From Rhizobium sullae (GTDB taxonomy: Bacteria > Pseudomonadota > Alphaproteobacteria > Rhizobiales > Rhizobiaceae): DNA of 64,000 bases. Under the pieces are notes generated by a model. It was not told the DNA's origin and ran no database searches. It saw only the letters and a program-made list of their open reading frames with translations. The stretch is from the NCBI RefSeq assembly GCF_900169785.1, contig NZ_FWER01000009.1, positions 192,855 through 256,854 on the forward strand. Reading direction: 5' to 3'. Numbering within the stretch: the stretch's first letter is position 1; every line of letters starts with the position of its first letter. Shown here piece after piece: positions 27,988 through 37,487 of the stretch. The translations under genes and the position numbers were made by a program.

Positions 27988-29108
27988 CACGATCTTCCAT
28001 GACGCGGCGCAGCTTTCTCGCTGCGGCGGCTTCAGCCGTTGCCGGCGCTCCTGCCAGGGCACAGTCCCGCTGGCCGCTAACGGTGACTGACGCCATAGGG
28101 CGGACGGTGATCATTCAAAAGAGACCGGAAGCCGTGATCCTTGGGACGGGATTCAACCTTATCGCCCTGTCGCTGATCCATCCTGATCCCGTCAGCTTGC
28201 TCGCCGGCTGGGCGAACGACATGAAAGGTGACAATCCCTTCATCTATGAGGCGTTCCGGAAGAAATTTCCAGCAATCGAGACCGTGCCTTACGTTGGCAA
28301 CGGGCAGGCGGATGGCCTGTCGTTCGAGACGGCGCTGTCGCTCAATGCCGATCTCGCGATCATGGGCATGTGGCAGGCTGACAGCGAACTCGGCCGGCGC
28401 GCGATGCAATACCTCGAATCGGTTGGGGTCCCGGTCATCGTCGTTGATTTCAGTCGCGACCCGCTGAGAACCACGCCGCGCGACATGCGCCTTCTCGGCC
28501 GGATCTTCGAGCGTGATCAGCAGGCCGAGGATTTTGGGAGGTTCTTCGAGACGCGGCTGGCGCGCATCAAAGCCAAGACGGCGAGTACGACAGATAGCGG
28601 CCCTCTGGTGTTGATGGATGCCTATCCGAGCGATGTCCGCGGAAGCTGGGCGATCGGCCGCACCGGGCTCGGAGAACTGATAGTGCTGGCAGGCGGCCGC
28701 AACGCCGCCGACAAGAACCTGCCGTCACAGGGCGGACCAGTGACCGCGGAATATATCCTCGCAGCCGATCCGGATGTCTACATTGCTACCGGATCGCCCG
28801 GCGGAACCTACACGGCTTTTTCCGTCGGTCCCGGCGTTGATCCGTCGGAAGCGCGCCGCTCGCTTGGGGAAACGGTGAAGATGCCGAATCTTGCGCCGCT
28901 GAAGGCGGTGCGGGAAGGCAGGGTCCACGGCCTATGGAACTTCTTCAACGCCGTGCCGCTGAACATTCTGGCAGCCGAAGCGGTGGCGACCTGGGTCCGG
29001 CCGGACCTCTTTGGCGATGTCGACCCGGCAAGCAGTCTTGCCGAGCTCAACGATCGCTTTGCGGCCGTGCCTATCGAAGGCGCCTATTGGACGAGCCTGA
29101 AGGCCTAA
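27984..29108 (+). CDS. fhuP: Periplasmic siderophore-binding protein (FhuD/FhuP-like)
   Basis: The 374-residue protein begins with a twin-arginine signal (SMTRRSFLAAAASAVAGAPA) and then a two-lobed periplasmic-binding fold of the FecB/FhuD class (AEAVATWVRP near the end, VTDAIGRTVIIQKRPEAVI at the start). It would receive the ferric siderophore behind the receptor and pass it to an ABC permease. No permease or ATPase gene is in the window; rhizobia usually share those with other hydroxamates. The C-terminus overlaps the convergent downstream gene by four bases. Confidence 0.85.
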   Translation: MTRSSMTRRSFLAAAASAVAGAPARAQSRWPLTVTDAIGRTVIIQKRPEAVILGTGFNLIALSLIHPDPVSLLAGWANDMKGDNPFIYEAFRKKFPAIETVPYVGNGQADGLSFETALSLNADLAIMGMWQADSELGRRAMQYLESVGVPVIVVDFSRDPLRTTPRDMRLLGRIFERDQQAEDFGRFFETRLARIKAKTASTTDSGPLVLMDAYPSDVRGSWAIGRTGLGELIVLAGGRNAADKNLPSQGGPVTAEYILAADPDVYIATGSPGGTYTAFSVGPGVDPSEARRSLGETVKMPNLAPLKAVREGRVHGLWNFFNAVPLNILAAEAVATWVRPDLFGDVDPASSLAELNDRFAAVPIEGAYWTSLKA

Positions 29109-30187
29109 CCGTGGCTTGCAGCGCTGGCCTTGAACAGGCTTCCGGTTGGCGTCTGCAGGAACATGTCGAGCGGGATGTGCTCCTGATGCAGGAAGCCCGT
29201 TGCCGGCAGCAGGCCGTCACGGACCATTTCGATGACGGCGACGACGGAAGCCGACGTCGTCCAGGCAATCGCCGTGCGGCGCGCGCCGGCGATCTCGATC
29301 GGATAATAGGCCCGCACGAACTCCTTGCGGCGGAGGCTTCCTGCCTCCGTGCCTTCGGCAGCAACATGGACATAGACCACATCGTCCTCGACCGGCGGCT
29401 TAGCATTGGTCAGGATTTCGCCGGCTAGCTTTCGCTGGTCCCGCATCAGCAGCTCATGGAAGAAGAAATTCATCAGGTCCATATGGCCCGGATAGCGCAT
29501 CGTCTTGTAGTCGAGATTGTCGACCTTGCCGTGCAGCGTATCGCACATCGTGCCGAGACCGCCCGACGTGGTGAAGGCTTCGAGCTTGACGCCCTCGACA
29601 TAGACCGTTTCATGCCATTCCATCGGCGAGACGAGCTTGCGCATGCCGCCTTCGATGACTTCGCAATCGTTCAGATATTCGTTGACGACGCCTTCCGGCG
29701 ACCAGTTGAAGGCATAGCCGAGCAAACCCGTCGGGTTCTGTGGCAGGGCACCGACACGCATGCGGATCGAGCGGCAGCGATCGAACCCATCAGCAAGGCT
29801 TGCACCGACGATGCCGACGAAGCCTGGCGCCAGGCCGCATTGCGGAGCCATCAGGGCGCGCGACGTCTTTGCGAGTTCGATGATGAAATTGGTGGTCGGA
29901 ACGTCTTCCGTCAGGTCGAAGTAATGGATGCCTGCCGCGTGGGCGGCCCGTGCAAGCTCGATATTGAGATGATAGGGCAGACAGGAGAGCACGGCTTCCA
30001 TGCCGGAAAGCACCTCAGTCACGAAGGCCGAGTTGGAAATATCGCCAGCACGGCATGTGAACGGCACTTCGGCCTGCGGCAATTGCGCATCGACGCCCCT
30101 AACTTCGAAGCCGCCCTCATGCAAAAGCGTTGCGGCCAGCCGTCCGACCTTACCAAGGCCGAGAACGGCGATCTTTTTGAAACTCAT
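29105..30187 (-). CDS. Saccharopine dehydrogenase family oxidoreductase
   Basis: This 360-residue protein has a Rossmann start KIAVLGLGKVGRLAATLLHEG and the saccharopine-dehydrogenase/LysDH-type catalytic half (CGLAPGFVGIVGASLAD, SGGLGTMCDTLHGKVDNLDY, AWTTSASVVAVIEMVRDGLL). Members act on lysine, saccharopine or carboxynorspermidine; the substrate here is unclear, with an L-lysine 6-dehydrogenase-like reaction as one option. The ATG at MSFKKIAVLG was taken as start since the upstream frame is unlike the family. Confidence 0.84.
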   Translation of the reverse strand: MSFKKIAVLGLGKVGRLAATLLHEGGFEVRGVDAQLPQAEVPFTCRAGDISNSAFVTEVLSGMEAVLSCLPYHLNIELARAAHAAGIHYFDLTEDVPTTNFIIELAKTSRALMAPQCGLAPGFVGIVGASLADGFDRCRSIRMRVGALPQNPTGLLGYAFNWSPEGVVNEYLNDCEVIEGGMRKLVSPMEWHETVYVEGVKLEAFTTSGGLGTMCDTLHGKVDNLDYKTMRYPGHMDLMNFFFHELLMRDQRKLAGEILTNAKPPVEDDVVYVHVAAEGTEAGSLRRKEFVRAYYPIEIAGARRTAIAWTTSASVVAVIEMVRDGLLPATGFLHQEHIPLDMFLQTPTGSLFKASAASHG

Positions 30188-30261
30188 GTCTGCCCTCCCA
30201 TGCGCCGTCGAATTCCGGCGCTCATTTCGTGGTGTGCGGCTGTATAGAATAAAGAACGCAT

Positions 30262-30292
30262 AAAAGAAAACGGCCGGAATTGCTTCCGGCCG
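30262..30292 (-). terminator. Rho-independent terminator after dnaA
   Basis: On the minus strand CGGCCGGAA and TTCCGGCCG form a nine-pair stem with a four-base loop, followed by TTTTCTTTT. It lies 26 bases behind the dnaA stop. Confidence 0.92.
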
Positions 30293-30317
30293 CAAATTTC
30301 AGGTGGAGGATCGCCGA

Positions 30318-31874
30318 TTATTCGTTGATCAGGCGCTTCAGAAGCTCGATCTCATGCGACAGCTTGGTGTCTCCCGCAATCAGTTCCTCGATCTTGCGAA
30401 CGGCGTGCAGCACAGTCGTATGATCGCGTCCGCCGAAGCGGCGGCCGATTTCCGGGAACGAGCGCGGCGTCAACGTCTTCGCGAGATACATGGCGATCTG
30501 CCGTGGCTTGACGATAACGCGCGTGCGGCGGTTCGAAACCAGTTCCTGACGCGAGACATTGTAGTGGCGCGCGACGATGCGCTGGATGTCTTCGATGCGC
30601 ACACGGCGTGGTTCGCCGGAACCGACCAGATGGGCAAGTAGCTCATCCACCCGTTCGATCGACAGGTTCGGCTCGAAGGAGCGCCGGAAGATCAGCTGAT
30701 TGAAGGCGCCTTCGAGTTCGCGGCCGCTTGCCGTCACGCTGCGGGCAACGTGCGAGAGCAGTTCGGCCGGGATTTCCAAAGACGGATCCTCCAGACGGGC
30801 CGCAGCCAGGCGGCGCTTCAGAATCTCGAGGCGCATCTCGTAGTCCGGCGCATCGAGTTCGATCGCCACCCCGCCCTGCAGACGGGAACGTACCCGCGGG
30901 TCGAGCGATTCAAGCTCCCAAGGCGCCCTGTCGGCGGCAACCACCACCTGCTTGGCGCTATCGAGCAGCATGTTCAGCAGATGGCAGAACTCATGTTGGA
31001 TCATCTTGCCCTGCAGGAACTGCATGTCGTCGATGATCAGAAGGTCGATATTGCGGAGCGAGTCCTTCAGCGTGAGCGCATTGTTGTCCCGGATCGCCGT
31101 CGCGAAACGCCACATGAAATACTCAGCAGTTAGGTAAACGACACGCAGCGCCCGCGGATTCTGCACCGCTGCGTTGGCGATCGCCTGCAGAAGGTGGGAC
31201 TTACCGAGACCGACATTCGAATGAATGAAGAGCGGATTAAAGCGCACAGCACCCTGGCCTGCTTCCGCGATCGTCTTTGCCGCCGCAAGCGCGACGCGGT
31301 TCGAACTGCCTTCGACAAAGGTGTCAAAGGTGAAGCGCGAGTCGAGCGGCGAGCCGAAGAGGGGCTGGCCAGCCGTCGCGGGACGCGCCGCAGCGACTGC
31401 CGAAACGGCTTGTTGAACCACTTGACCTGCAGGCTGAGCAGCGAGAGGGCGACGCATCGGTGCCATCTGGGAGGCCGGCTCTTGAATAGCCACCTCATCC
31501 ACCGGCTTCAGGCCGGCACGCGCTGCTGTACGGACGAGGATTTCCACCTTCAGGATCTCAGCATCTTCCTGCTGGAAAAGGCCGGTGATGAGATCGAGAT
31601 AACGGTTGTTGATCCACGACTTGAGAAATGTGGTGGGAACCGAAAGACGCACGACGCTCTTTGAAACCGAATGCAGCTTCAGACGTGCGAACCAGCTTGC
31701 ATAAACGTCTGGACCAACCTGGGCCTTCAGACGCGCACCGACACGTTCGAAAAGTATGCCATGCTTCATCTCTCCTTTTTCCCCCGCCGCATCCGGGCAA
31801 ATAGAGCTAAACGCCTGCGGTGCCTTATCCCCATTTTCAAGAGCACCCGTCGTCAATGAATTCATTTGCATCAT
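30318..31874 (-). CDS. dnaA: Chromosomal replication initiator DnaA
   Basis: DnaA binds DnaA boxes and opens the replication origin. This 518-residue protein has domain I ([20 protein letters not shown]), a variable Ala/Pro/Gln-rich linker, the AAA+ domain with Walker A in [16 protein letters not shown] and Walker B in [13 protein letters not shown], and domain IV with the signature [21 protein letters not shown] set the start at the first ATG, four bases after GGAAGG; a TTG further upstream is unlikely. In rhizobia the chromosome origin itself is normally not next to dnaA. The gene ends in a strong terminator and is preceded by a long spacer toward rpsT. Confidence 0.96.
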   Translation of the reverse strand: MMQMNSLTTGALENGDKAPQAFSSICPDAAGEKGEMKHGILFERVGARLKAQVGPDVYASWFARLKLHSVSKSVVRLSVPTTFLKSWINNRYLDLITGLFQQEDAEILKVEILVRTAARAGLKPVDEVAIQEPASQMAPMRRPLAAQPAGQVVQQAVSAVAAARPATAGQPLFGSPLDSRFTFDTFVEGSSNRVALAAAKTIAEAGQGAVRFNPLFIHSNVGLGKSHLLQAIANAAVQNPRALRVVYLTAEYFMWRFATAIRDNNALTLKDSLRNIDLLIIDDMQFLQGKMIQHEFCHLLNMLLDSAKQVVVAADRAPWELESLDPRVRSRLQGGVAIELDAPDYEMRLEILKRRLAAARLEDPSLEIPAELLSHVARSVTASGRELEGAFNQLIFRRSFEPNLSIERVDELLAHLVGSGEPRRVRIEDIQRIVARHYNVSRQELVSNRRTRVIVKPRQIAMYLAKTLTPRSFPEIGRRFGGRDHTTVLHAVRKIEELIAGDTKLSHEIELLKRLINE

Positions 31875-32737
31875 GCCGCCTTCCAAATTGATTTCATCGG
31901 GCGGATATCAGCCAGCCGCCCGATCAATTTTCCCCGTTCTGGCACGCCGGCAGCCCGTTCATGGGCCATCATGCATGCCGGTTCACACAAACACCGTCCC
32001 GCCTAGCGAGACCGACGCAGAGGACCGTGGCAGACACCGCGTTCATGCGGTCCCTGTCATGTTCACTACGCCAAGGTGGCTGCCAGGCCTCGTTTCCCGG
32101 CCAACCGCCCAAACGCAAATATACTATCCCCATCCCCTTCGGCTCACCTTAGGCGTGCAGCCGCTGAGCGCACAAAGCATCCTCGTTCCGCGACCAGCCA
32201 CGGTCCCGGCGCAAATTGCTCAAGTGCTTGAAAAAACGGAGAGATAAACTGCTCCGTAGCAAATGGCACAAACCCATCGGCCTGCCGGTGTGGCAGTTTA
32301 GACTAAGCCTTTGCAGGTGATGTCCGCGCCCTTTGCTGGACGCCATTTAGGCAGGATCAGTTGCGGAGATCAATGATGAATTTTACGCAAAATTAAGAAG
32401 CGGCCATTGACTCCGGGGCCCGCTTTTGGGCGTCACGCCAATGTCAAAAAAGAATCGCAGGAGAATCAAGGAGATTCCTTAAGTGGGTATTTTGGACACG
32501 CATTGAAAGAAAAAAAATAAAAATCCGCTTGACTCACAACTAAGCCCGCCGGAAGGCAGGAGAGTCGCCCAAGCTGGAAACATCCTTGCGCAACTATTTG
32601 ATTTTAAACATTTTTTCATGTCACCTCAGTGACACGAAACAGTCGCTAAATTAACCAATCCGGCGGAGATCGTTAGAATCGAAAAAGCCCGGCTTGATTA
32701 CCGGGCTAATCATAACGATCAATTTGTTAACGAAAGA
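31875..32737. other. Long intergenic region between dnaA and rpsT
   Basis: This stretch of about 860 bases has no convincing gene. It must hold the dnaA promoter and contains the rpsT terminator at its right end. A perfect hairpin TGTCAC-CTCA-GTGACA lies at 32619–32634. I found no perfect TTATCCACA box; the nearest match, TTATCCCCA, is inside the dnaA coding region (from 31826). The part from about 32340 to 32720 is clearly AT-richer than the genes on each side. Confidence 0.6.
32683..32709 (-). terminator. Rho-independent terminator after rpsT
   Basis: On the minus strand AGCCCGG and CCGGGCT pair across an eight-base loop and run into TTTTT. It lies about 30 bases after the rpsT stop. Confidence 0.92.
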
Positions 32738-33016
32738 TTATGCGGCCGAAGCTGCCGACAGCGCCTTCACGCGAGCAGCGAGGCGCGAAACCTTGCGGGA
32801 TGCCGTGTTGGCGTGAAGCACGCCCTTGCTTGCAGCGCGCGCCAGTTCCGGCTGAGCTGCGAGGAAGGCTTCCTTTGCCTTTGCAGCATCACCTGCCGCG
32901 AGTGCCTCTTCGACTTGGCGAACGAAAGTGCGAACGCGCGAGCGACGAGCCTTGTTGACGTCGGTACGGCGGGCGATCTTGCGGGTCGCTTTTTTCGCCG
33001 AAGTTGTATTGGCCAT
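32738..33016 (-). CDS. rpsT: 30S ribosomal protein S20
   Basis: S20 binds 16S rRNA early in small-subunit assembly. The 92-residue basic protein reads [20 protein letters not shown] at the start and ends in an alanine-rich tail, typical of the rhizobial protein. The start was set at MANTTSAKK; nine upstream codons are not conserved. It sits alone between dnaA and the enoyl-CoA hydratase, with its own terminator, the usual rhizobial placement. Confidence 0.97.
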   Translation of the reverse strand: MANTTSAKKATRKIARRTDVNKARRSRVRTFVRQVEEALAAGDAAKAKEAFLAAQPELARAASKGVLHANTASRKVSRLAARVKALSAASAA

Positions 33017-33209
33017 GGATGCCTCTCTCAAGAATTCGAACAAACTCCGTCATTACCGCGGGCCTTGCGGCCACAATATCCAGCAATGCGGGAGCATAAA
33101 CGGAAAACCTGATCGGCTTCCCGAACCGTGGGCGGGCATATAGCTCTAAAGCCGACCCGCGTCAACGCGCATTTTCAAGGAAACGCCGCCTTTCTCCGTG
33201 GAATGAAGA

Positions 33210-33983
33210 TCAGCGGTGTTTAAAGGCCGGTTTGCGCTTCTCGATGAAGGCAGCCATGCCCTCCTTCTGATCTTCCGTTGCAAAAAGGCTGTGGAATAGA
33301 CGGCGCTCGAAACGCAGGCCCTCCTCCAGCGTGGTTTCCAGCGCGCGATTGACCGCCTCTTTGGCCATCAGCACCGAGGGCTGCGACAGCGACGCGATCT
33401 TGGCCGCTGCCTCCAGCGCTTCGTCGAGAAGCCGTTCCGGTGCGACCACACGAGAAACAAGCCCTGCACGTTCCGCTTCCGCCGCGTCCATCATCCGGCC
33501 GGTCAGCACCATATCCATCGCCTTCGACTTGCCGACCATACGCGTCAAGCGCTGCGAGCCGCCCATGCCGGGGATGACGCCGAGCGTGATTTCAGGCTGA
33601 CCGAATTTCGCGGTCTCCGATGCGATAATAAAGTCGCACATCATCGCCAGCTCGCAGCCGCCACCGAGCGCGAAGCCGCTGACGGCAGCGATGACCGGCT
33701 TGCGGGCCTTGGCAATCTCATCCCAACCGCTGATGTATTCGGCCTTATAGATATCTGCAAACTGCAGCGGCTGCATTTCCTTGATATCGGCGCCGGCTGC
33801 GAAAGCACGTTCCGAGCCCGTCAGAACGATTGCGCCGATCGCCTCGTCTGCGTGGAAGTCCGCATAGGCGTGCTTCAATTCCTTGAGTACCGTGGAGTTC
33901 AGCGCGTTCAGCGCCTGCGGCCGGTTCAGCGTAATCAGACCGACATTGCCGCGGGTTTCGACGATCAGCGTTTCATAGGCCAT
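33210..33983 (-). CDS. Enoyl-CoA hydratase/isomerase family protein
   Basis: This 257-residue crotonase-fold enzyme has the oxyanion-hole segments [13 protein letters not shown] and [17 protein letters not shown]. The two catalytic glutamates of short-chain hydratases appear in GGGCELAM and [17 protein letters not shown]. It likely adds water to trans-2-enoyl-CoA in beta-oxidation. The ATG at [12 protein letters not shown] has AGGGGAGAGAAAC in front. It lies 11 bases downstream of mutM on the same strand, the conserved rhizobial mutM–hydratase pair. Confidence 0.92.
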   Translation of the reverse strand: MAYETLIVETRGNVGLITLNRPQALNALNSTVLKELKHAYADFHADEAIGAIVLTGSERAFAAGADIKEMQPLQFADIYKAEYISGWDEIAKARKPVIAAVSGFALGGGCELAMMCDFIIASETAKFGQPEITLGVIPGMGGSQRLTRMVGKSKAMDMVLTGRMMDAAEAERAGLVSRVVAPERLLDEALEAAAKIASLSQPSVLMAKEAVNRALETTLEEGLRFERRLFHSLFATEDQKEGMAAFIEKRKPAFKHR

Positions 33984-33994
33984 GTTTCTCTCCC

Positions 33995-34885
33995 CTATTT
34001 CTGGCAGTCCGGGCAATAGAAGGTGGAACGCCCTGCCTGCACGATGCGCGAGACCGTACCGCCGCAGCCGGGTGTGCGGCAAGGCAGACCTTCGCGGTCA
34101 TAGACCGAGAAGGAATGCTGGAAATAGCCGAGCGAGCCGTCGGTCTGGATATGGTCGCGAAGTGACGAGCCGCCGGCCTTGATCGCATCGGCGACGACAT
34201 CGCGGACCGATGCGACGAGAAGGTTTAGCTGCTCCTTCGGCTTTCCGGTTTTGCTGACCAGCGTTCCAGCAGCACGTGTCGGCATCAAATGCGCGCGCCA
34301 AAGCGCTTCGCAGACATATATATTGCCAAGCCCGGCGATGTTTCTCTGGTCGAGAAGCGCACCCTTCAGCGGTTGTGCCTTTCCGGCAAACCGCTCCGCA
34401 AGATAAGTGGCGCTCAGCTCGTTGCCGGTTGGCTCCGGCCCGAGGCCGAAGAGGAAAGGACTGTTCTGAAGCTCAGACCGATCGGCGATATCCATGAAGC
34501 CGAAGCGGCGCGGGTCATTATAGATGACGCGGCGCTCACCACCCTTGCCTTCCAGATGGAAGATCGCATGGTCATGCTTCTCGTCCTTCGACCGCTCGTG
34601 GCGAAAATCGCCGGGCGTTTCGCTGACTGGCCCCTGCTCGATGCGGAAGGAGCCGGACATACCGAGATGGGAGATGATGGTCTTGCCGCTGTCGAGATCG
34701 ATCAGCAGATACTTGGCGCGGCGGCCAAGTCCGATAATGGTGCGGCCTGAAACCTGGTCTTCGAAATTTTCCGGAAAAGGAAAGCGCAGATCGCCGCGGC
34801 GAAGCTCCAGCCTCTCGATGCGTGCACCCTCCATGACGGGTGAAAGACCGCGCTTCACCGTTTCGACTTCTGGCAATTCCGGCAT
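33995..34885 (-). CDS. mutM: Formamidopyrimidine-DNA glycosylase
   Basis: MutM removes oxidised purines such as 8-oxoguanine from DNA. The 296-residue protein has the catalytic N-terminus PELPEVETV (Pro1 and Glu2 after Met removal), the helix-two-turn-helix with [18 protein letters not shown], and the C-terminal zinc finger [10 protein letters not shown] … CPDCQK. It is divergent from ubiE across 150 bases. Confidence 0.96.
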   Translation of the reverse strand: MPELPEVETVKRGLSPVMEGARIERLELRRGDLRFPFPENFEDQVSGRTIIGLGRRAKYLLIDLDSGKTIISHLGMSGSFRIEQGPVSETPGDFRHERSKDEKHDHAIFHLEGKGGERRVIYNDPRRFGFMDIADRSELQNSPFLFGLGPEPTGNELSATYLAERFAGKAQPLKGALLDQRNIAGLGNIYVCEALWRAHLMPTRAAGTLVSKTGKPKEQLNLLVASVRDVVADAIKAGGSSLRDHIQTDGSLGYFQHSFSVYDREGLPCRTPGCGGTVSRIVQAGRSTFYCPDCQK

Positions 34886-35035
34886 CTTAACCCATCTGTA
34901 TTTAAACGTGTTTCAACTGCGGACGATGTGGGTTATAGCGCCAGTAAGCCGCGGGTATTACCCGCCCCCACAGATAGCGTCTTAAGCGACGTTTCGCTAT
35001 GGTCGCGTACCGATTTCGAGTAACGGAGTAGTCCG

Positions 35036-35812
35036 ATGCCAGAAAGCCGCACTTCCGCCGATGGCGGCATGGAAACGTCCTACGGCTTCCGCGAGGTGCC
35101 GAGCGGCGAGAAGCAGGGTCTCGTCAACGACGTCTTCCACAAGGTCGCCAGACGCTACGATATCATGAACGATGTGATGTCGATGGGTATGCACCGCGCC
35201 TGGAAGGATGCGATGGTTGCGGCGCTCAATCCGCGCAAGGAACCGGGCTACAAGGTGCTGGATGTAGCGGGCGGCACAGGCGACATCGCCTTCCGTATCG
35301 TCGAGGCGTCGAACCGCATGGCACACGCGACCGTGCTCGACATCAACGGCTCCATGCTGGGCGTCGGCTCAGAGCGGGCAGAGAAGAAGAAACTCTCCGA
35401 CAATCTTACCTTCATTGAGGCCAATGCCGAGGACCTGCCCTTCGAGGCCGGCAGCTTCGATGCCTACACGATCGCCTTCGGCATCCGCAACGTGCCGCGC
35501 ATAGACGTCGCGCTCGCGGAAGCCTTTCGCGTGCTGAAGCGCGGCGGCCGGCTGCTCGTGCTGGAATTTTCGGAAGTGGACATGCCTCTTCTGGACAAGG
35601 TCTACGAGGCCTGGTCTTTCAACGCCATTCCGAGGTTCGGCAAGGCGATTACCGGCGACGCCGAGCCCTATCAGTATCTCGTCGAATCCATCCGCAAGTT
35701 CCCGAACCAGGAAAACTTCGCGGAAATGATCCGAAAGGCCGGCTTTTCGCGCGTGACCTACACCAGCTATACCGGCGGGATCGCGGCCTTGCACTCGGGC
35801 TGGAAACTTTGA
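35036..35812 (+). CDS. ubiE: Demethylmenaquinone/2-methoxy-polyprenyl-benzoquinol methyltransferase UbiE
   Basis: UbiE performs the C-methylation step in ubiquinone synthesis, using SAM. The 258-residue protein has the family start [20 protein letters not shown], motif I in [15 protein letters not shown] and [14 protein letters not shown], followed by LEFSEV and [16 protein letters not shown]. It precedes ubiB by five bases on the same strand, forming the ubiE–ubiB unit of ubiquinone synthesis. Confidence 0.96.
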   Translation: MPESRTSADGGMETSYGFREVPSGEKQGLVNDVFHKVARRYDIMNDVMSMGMHRAWKDAMVAALNPRKEPGYKVLDVAGGTGDIAFRIVEASNRMAHATVLDINGSMLGVGSERAEKKKLSDNLTFIEANAEDLPFEAGSFDAYTIAFGIRNVPRIDVALAEAFRVLKRGGRLLVLEFSEVDMPLLDKVYEAWSFNAIPRFGKAITGDAEPYQYLVESIRKFPNQENFAEMIRKAGFSRVTYTSYTGGIAALHSGWKL

Positions 35813-35817
35813 TCTAA

Positions 35818-37392
35818 ATGAGTGCTTTCGGAGCATATTTCCGGCTCGTGCGGGTCGGCTGGGTTCTAGTGCGCGAGGGCGTTGTTTCGGCCTTGCCCTC
35901 CGAGGAATTGCCGCCGTCTGTCAGCCTTGCGAAATCGTTTGTCGGCCTGTTTGCGCGCAGCCAGGCGAAAGCCAAGAAACGCAGCGATCGGCTGGCCCAG
36001 GCAGTCGAGCGGCTCGGACCTTCCTATGTGAAGATTGGGCAGTTCCTGGCGACCAGACCGGATGTCGTAGGCGTGGAGTTCGCTGACGACCTTTCGCAAC
36101 TTCAGGACCGGATGGCCTTCTTCCCGATTGCGGCGGCAAAGGCGAGTATCGAAGGTTCGCTCGGCCGCCCGATCGAAGAGCTTTATGCGAGTTTCGACGA
36201 TCCGATTGCCGCAGCCTCTATTGCGCAGGTGCATCCTGCAGAGGTAAATACCCCCAATGGCCGCAGGAAGGTCGCGGTCAAGGTCGTGCGTCCCGGTGTG
36301 CGGCAGCGCTTCGCCCATGACATCGAGGCGATGTATCTCGTCGCCGGTATGCAGGAACGCTTCATGCCTTCGAGCCGGCGGCTGAGGCCGGTCGAAGTGA
36401 CGAAGACGCTCGAGCAGTCGACCAAAGTCGAGATGGATCTCCGGCTTGAAGCGGCGGCCCTTTCGGAGATTGCCGAAAACACGGGGCAGGATCCGGGCTT
36501 CCGCGTTCCGAAGGTGGATTGGGAGCGCACAGGCCGCGACGTCATCACCATGGAGTGGATCGACGGCGTGAAGATGTCCGATGTCGAGGGGCTCCGCAGC
36601 GCCGGGCACGATCTTAACACGCTTGCCGATAGGCTGATCCAATCGTTCCTGCGCCACACGCTGCGCGATGGCTTCTTCCATGCCGACATGCATCCCGGCA
36701 ATCTCTTCGTCGATTCGGGCGGCATGATCGTCGCCGTCGACATGGGGATTGTCGGTCGGCTTGGAAAGAAGGAACGGCGCTTCCTCGCCGAAATTCTCTA
36801 TGGCTTCATTACGCGTGACTATGTGCGTGTTGCGGAGGTCCATTTCGAGGCGGGCTATGTGCCAGGCCATCACAATGTCGAAAGCTTCGCGCAAGCAATC
36901 CGGGCGATCGGCGAGCCGATCCATGGCCAGCCGGCCGAAACGATCTCGATGGGCAAGCTGTTAACGCTGCTGTTCGAGGTGACGGAACTTTTCGACATGC
37001 AGACCCGGCCCGAGCTGGTCATGCTGCAGAAAACCATGGTGGTCGTCGAAGGCGTCTCGCGCATGCTGAACCCGCGTTTCAACATGTGGAAGGCATCGGA
37101 GCCAGTCGTCGGAGATTGGATTCGCAATAATCTCGGCCCGAAGCGGATCGTCACCGACCTCAAGGATGGGCTGAAGGCTGCCGTGAAGCTTGCGGAAGCC
37201 GTTCCGGAAATCGCCGCGCAGACCGAGAAATTCCATCACCAGCTGCTGCATATGAGCGAGCATGGACTGCGCTTCGATCCGCAGACAGCGGAAGCGATCG
37301 GCAAATCCGAGGCACGATACAGCCGATCCGGCCGCCTCGCGCTCTGGATTATCGCGTTGACGCTTCTCTATATTGCCTGGATGTTGAGCTGA
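35818..37392 (+). CDS. ubiB: Ubiquinone biosynthesis protein UbiB (ABC1 kinase-like)
   Basis: The 524-residue UbiB is an atypical kinase/ATPase needed for ubiquinone formation at the membrane. It has the KxGQ motif in SYVKIGQFLATRPD, the Ala-rich loop in PIAAASIAQVH, the catalytic-like DGFFHADMHPGNLFV and DMGIVGRLGKKERRFL, and a C-terminal hydrophobic anchor. In related genomes I would expect coaBC soon after it. Here about 13.8 kb of other genes lies in between. Confidence 0.94.
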   Translation: MSAFGAYFRLVRVGWVLVREGVVSALPSEELPPSVSLAKSFVGLFARSQAKAKKRSDRLAQAVERLGPSYVKIGQFLATRPDVVGVEFADDLSQLQDRMAFFPIAAAKASIEGSLGRPIEELYASFDDPIAAASIAQVHPAEVNTPNGRRKVAVKVVRPGVRQRFAHDIEAMYLVAGMQERFMPSSRRLRPVEVTKTLEQSTKVEMDLRLEAAALSEIAENTGQDPGFRVPKVDWERTGRDVITMEWIDGVKMSDVEGLRSAGHDLNTLADRLIQSFLRHTLRDGFFHADMHPGNLFVDSGGMIVAVDMGIVGRLGKKERRFLAEILYGFITRDYVRVAEVHFEAGYVPGHHNVESFAQAIRAIGEPIHGQPAETISMGKLLTLLFEVTELFDMQTRPELVMLQKTMVVVEGVSRMLNPRFNMWKASEPVVGDWIRNNLGPKRIVTDLKDGLKAAVKLAEAVPEIAAQTEKFHHQLLHMSEHGLRFDPQTAEAIGKSEARYSRSGRLALWIIALTLLYIAWMLS

Positions 37393-37425
37393 GGTTCAGA
37401 CACAAACAATCACATGCTGTGTTCG

Positions 37426-37448
37426 GCATTTGGGATATCCCACAATGC
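37426..37448 (+). promoter_or_regulatory. Palindromic operator candidate before the thiohistidine-catabolic operon
   Basis: The perfect 12-base palindrome TGGGATATCCCA (37431–37442) is flanked by GCATT and, after one extra base, AATGC, so the inverted repeat extends to about 22 bases. It lies 39 bases before the first gene, a typical repressor site. No regulator gene sits next to it. Confidence 0.5.
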
Positions 37449-37487
37449 GCAGTGCTCGCTTAGTCTCGCATTCAAGGAGACCTGCAG

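Noticed and set aside
31820..32737. Chromosomal replication origin next to dnaA
   Set aside because: No cluster of DnaA boxes is visible, and in rhizobia the origin normally lies elsewhere.
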